DNA of 7,351 nt from Deltaproteobacteria bacterium (GTDB taxonomy: Bacteria > Bdellovibrionota > UBA1018): the NCBI GenBank assembly GCA_016194835.1, contig JACQAU010000304.1, positions 1 to 7,351 of the forward strand. The letters are read 5' to 3'. The position numbers were made by a program, and so were the translations under genes. The notes beneath the pieces were generated by a model. The model made no database searches. It was not told the DNA's origin and saw only the letters and a list, made by a program, of their open reading frames with translations. Positions 5,900-7,351 of this stretch are shown here, piece by piece (the stretch's first letter is position 1; the number at the start of each line of letters is the position of its first letter).

Positions 5900-6961
5900 C
5901 TACTCACCAGTTATTTCTTTAATTACCTTTCCGCAACTGAAACACGAAACAGGCTTAAGACCAATACTTACTTCAAGCGTAGGCCGAAGGTCAATATGAG
6001 AATATGGCCTAGAAAAAAGCCAACTAATGAGACCATCTCCGGTCTTCGCCCTGGTATCTCGTCCCCTGGTATAAGGACTCTGGCCATAAATCCAAATATA
6101 CATTGAATCTGGAATGCTTGCTGCATGATGTTTCCAGTCATCCCCCTCACCTCTTCCGTGATCTGTGGTGACAATCAAAGTGGTATTTTTTCCATATTCT
6201 CCCATTTGTTCTAAAGTATCTGAAAGTTCTTTAAGCCAAATGTCATATAATTTTAAAGTTTCTACATATTCTTCATATTTGCCAAGATGTCCCAATTCGT
6301 CTGTGTCATTTAATGACACAAAAAGAAAACGAGGTTTATGAGCTTTCAAGTACCTAAGGGCCTGAGCCATTGTGTGCTTATCCAATCTTGCCCAATGCCA
6401 TTGAGTGGGCGGGTCTTTTTGTTGAGCTTCGTTTAGTCTAATCAGCTCTGGGTCATCCGTGCCGTCTATAATTGGCTGTATACCCGCATTTACAAAAGTC
6501 GAGCCTTCTATATGCTCTACAGCGCGCGGTATAGCATCCCAAGACGCTATCGTGGCTACTTCTAACGGATTTAGATTTAGCTCTCGTTTAATTCTTTCAG
6601 GCAAGGTTTCTTCTTTTATGCGATCACACTCATTCTTAAGACAGCTTAGCTGCACCTTGCCAAGCATAATGTTTTGATAAGTGGGCAAACTCACAGCAGT
6701 AGGACCAGTGACTTTGACCTCGGTACCTAAAAAACGATTTCCTAAAGTTACTCCTTTTAAATCTAAATCTGCCCAAAGATAATAAAAAATATTCCCAGAT
6801 TTCCCACCGCTTATTTTTGCATCAATCCCGTAAAAAACTTCTTTCCACCTCACTCCATCAAACGTGACTAAAATCACATTTTTTTGTTCCGTAGCTAAAC
6901 ATGCCAAGGTGCTTGTTATTGCAAAAAATAATAAAATCACAATCCCTAATTGTTTTCTCAT
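5900..6961 (-). CDS. Exported alkaline-phosphatase-superfamily hydrolase (phosphodiesterase/phosphatase-like)
   Basis: This 353-residue protein has an N-terminal signal sequence (RK, then a hydrophobic stretch at 5-20, probable cleavage after Ala20 or Ala23). The mature enzyme therefore should act in the periplasm or outside. The rest has the two-metal core of the alkaline phosphatase/nucleotide pyrophosphatase superfamily. VTFDGV carries metal ligand Asp35. SLPTYQNIMLG (91-101) aligns with the NPP nucleophile segment TFPNHYTIVTG, placing Ser91 as nucleophile. NDTDELGHLG (218-227) matches the D-x-x-G-H ligand motif (Asp221, His225). TTDHG (265-269) gives Asp267/His268, and His278 or His279 may be the last ligand. 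HIDLRPTLEVSIGL near the C-terminus is also typical. Substrate is unknown: phosphodiester, phosphomonoester and sulfate esters are all hydrolysed by relatives. Four Cys (107, 112, 340, 343) may form disulphides. A GGGGGA lies three bases before the ATG. It is the first gene of an operon with kimA. Confidence 0.85.
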   Translation of the reverse strand: MRKQLGIVILLFFAITSTLACLATEQKNVILVTFDGVRWKEVFYGIDAKISGGKSGNIFYYLWADLDLKGVTLGNRFLGTEVKVTGPTAVSLPTYQNIMLGKVQLSCLKNECDRIKEETLPERIKRELNLNPLEVATIASWDAIPRAVEHIEGSTFVNAGIQPIIDGTDDPELIRLNEAQQKDPPTQWHWARLDKHTMAQALRYLKAHKPRFLFVSLNDTDELGHLGKYEEYVETLKLYDIWLKELSDTLEQMGEYGKNTTLIVTTDHGRGEGDDWKHHAASIPDSMYIWIYGQSPYTRGRDTRAKTGDGLISWLFSRPYSHIDLRPTLEVSIGLKPVSCFSCGKVIKEITGE

Positions 6962-7103
6962 AAGTCCCCCGTTTAAATTTAATATCTCGGTTTAAGCAGA
7001 GAGTGTAACTGACTTTTTTGTATAAACAACAGTTTTTAATATATTACATTATCAAGGCGCGTTATCTTATTCGTTGATTTTTTGCACAATTTAGGAGAGA
7101 TCA
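6962..7103. promoter_or_regulatory. Divergent intergenic region between the phosphodiesterase and rocD genes
   Basis: This 142-bp AT-rich gap must hold promoters for both flanking genes. On the minus strand TTACAC (complement of 7003-7008) and TATTAA (complement of 6979-6984), 18 bp apart, form a weak promoter candidate. On the plus strand TTGTAT (7018-7023) and TATATT (7040-7045), 16 bp apart, are another. Both are consensus matches in AT-rich sequence and may be chance. No riboswitch-sized structure, including a c-di-AMP (ydaO-type) element, is recognisable. The Shine-Dalgarno of rocD is AGGAG at 7093-7097. Confidence 0.4.
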
Positions 7104-7351
7104 TTGGTTACCATGAATACTCATGAACATATAGAAACCGTAGACCAATACAGCGCCAAGAACTACTTTCCATTACCCATCGTACTCACCAAGGGCGAAG
7201 GCGTTTGGGTTTGGGATGTAGAGGGTAAAAAATATTTAGATTGTTTAAGTTCTTATTCTGCCTTAAACCAAGGCCATCGCCATCCGAAAATAATTGAAGC
7301 CATGAAAAAACAAGCTGATACATTAACACTTACCTCACGTGCATTTCACAA
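7104..7351 (+). CDS. rocD: Ornithine aminotransferase, N-terminal fragment (3' end outside window)
   Basis: This is the start of a class III PLP-dependent aminotransferase. The first 80 or so residues match ornithine-oxo-acid aminotransferase, which converts ornithine and 2-oxoglutarate to glutamate semialdehyde and glutamate in arginine/ornithine breakdown. Key stretches are YSAKNYFPLPIVLTKGEG, VWDVEGKKYLDCLSSYSAL, NQGHRHPKI and LTLTSRAF. The tyrosines of NYFPLP and SSYSAL correspond to residues I recall as Tyr55 and Tyr85 of human OAT, which favour ornithine as substrate. The PLP-binding lysine lies beyond the window. Start choice: an in-frame TTG at 7104 is six bases after AGGAG (7093-7097), whereas the ATG at 7113 is 15 bases away, so TTG is preferred; the ATG start would shorten the protein by three residues. 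The gene is divergent from the phosphodiesterase-kimA operon. Confidence 0.92.
   Translation, partial: MVTMNTHEHIETVDQYSAKNYFPLPIVLTKGEGVWVWDVEGKKYLDCLSSYSALNQGHRHPKIIEAMKKQADTLTLTSRAFH

Noticed and set aside
6459..6677. A 72-codon plus-strand frame inside the phosphodiesterase gene
   Set aside because: It is antisense to a well-supported coding region, has no recognisable domain, and no Shine-Dalgarno or promoter was seen.
6890..6961. Lipoprotein signal in the phosphodiesterase (TLAC at residues 18-21)
   Set aside because: The Cys is preceded by T-L-A, which lacks the usual Leu at -3 and small residue at -2 of a lipobox. Ordinary signal peptidase I cleavage fits at least as well, though lipidation cannot be excluded.
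6962..7103. A c-di-AMP (ydaO-type) riboswitch ahead of the phosphodiesterase-kimA operon, as found before Bacillus kimA
   Set aside because: The gap is too short for the element together with promoters for two divergent genes, and none of its conserved paired elements could be recognised.

Overview
The window is AT-rich bacterial chromosome with tightly packed genes and no sign of a mobile element, phage, CRISPR array, rRNA or tRNA. All genes belong to known families, and I found no convincing undescribed defence or mobile system. Intergenic Shine-Dalgarno motifs, sigma70-like promoter candidates and a rho-independent terminator point to a bacterium. An exported phosphodiesterase with an N-terminal signal suggests an envelope-active enzyme. 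No marker here fixes the phylum. The low-GC genes, the long HU-like protein and the paired CNNM genes would suit several less-studied Gram-negative lineages, but that is a guess.

Layout: (1) Bases 1-320 hold the 3' end of lon, carrying the catalytic lysine. (2) Two CNNM/CorC-type membrane proteins follow on the same strand (342-1478 and 1475-2743). They overlap by ATGA, and the first lies 21 bp after lon. The first lacks the C-terminal CorC_HlyC domain that the second has. (3) A HAD-superfamily phosphatase or phosphomutase (2751-3395, minus) converges on them with 7 bp between stop codons. (4) A short divergent promoter region (3396-3534) drives the HAD gene leftwards and an HU-like nucleoid protein (3535-3885) rightwards. 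(5) A strong stem-loop with T-runs on both strands (3921-3962) can end transcription of the HU-like gene and of the opposing KimA gene. (6) A two-gene minus-strand operon encodes an exported alkaline-phosphatase-superfamily hydrolase (5900-6961) followed 9 bp later by a KimA-type potassium importer (4052-5890). (7) A divergent intergenic region (6962-7103) leads into the 5' end of an ornithine aminotransferase gene, rocD, cut by the window edge.

Functionally there is a loose theme of cation homeostasis (two CNNM magnesium/cobalt-type transporters and a KUP-family K+/H+ symporter). The rest is housekeeping: proteolysis (Lon), nucleoid structure (HU-like), metabolite dephosphorylation (HAD) and arginine/ornithine catabolism (RocD). 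The most interesting points are the KimA-phosphodiesterase operon, the structural difference between the tandem CNNM paralogues, a histidine-rich tandem repeat in the first CNNM, and the extended HU-like protein behind an A-tract-rich promoter.
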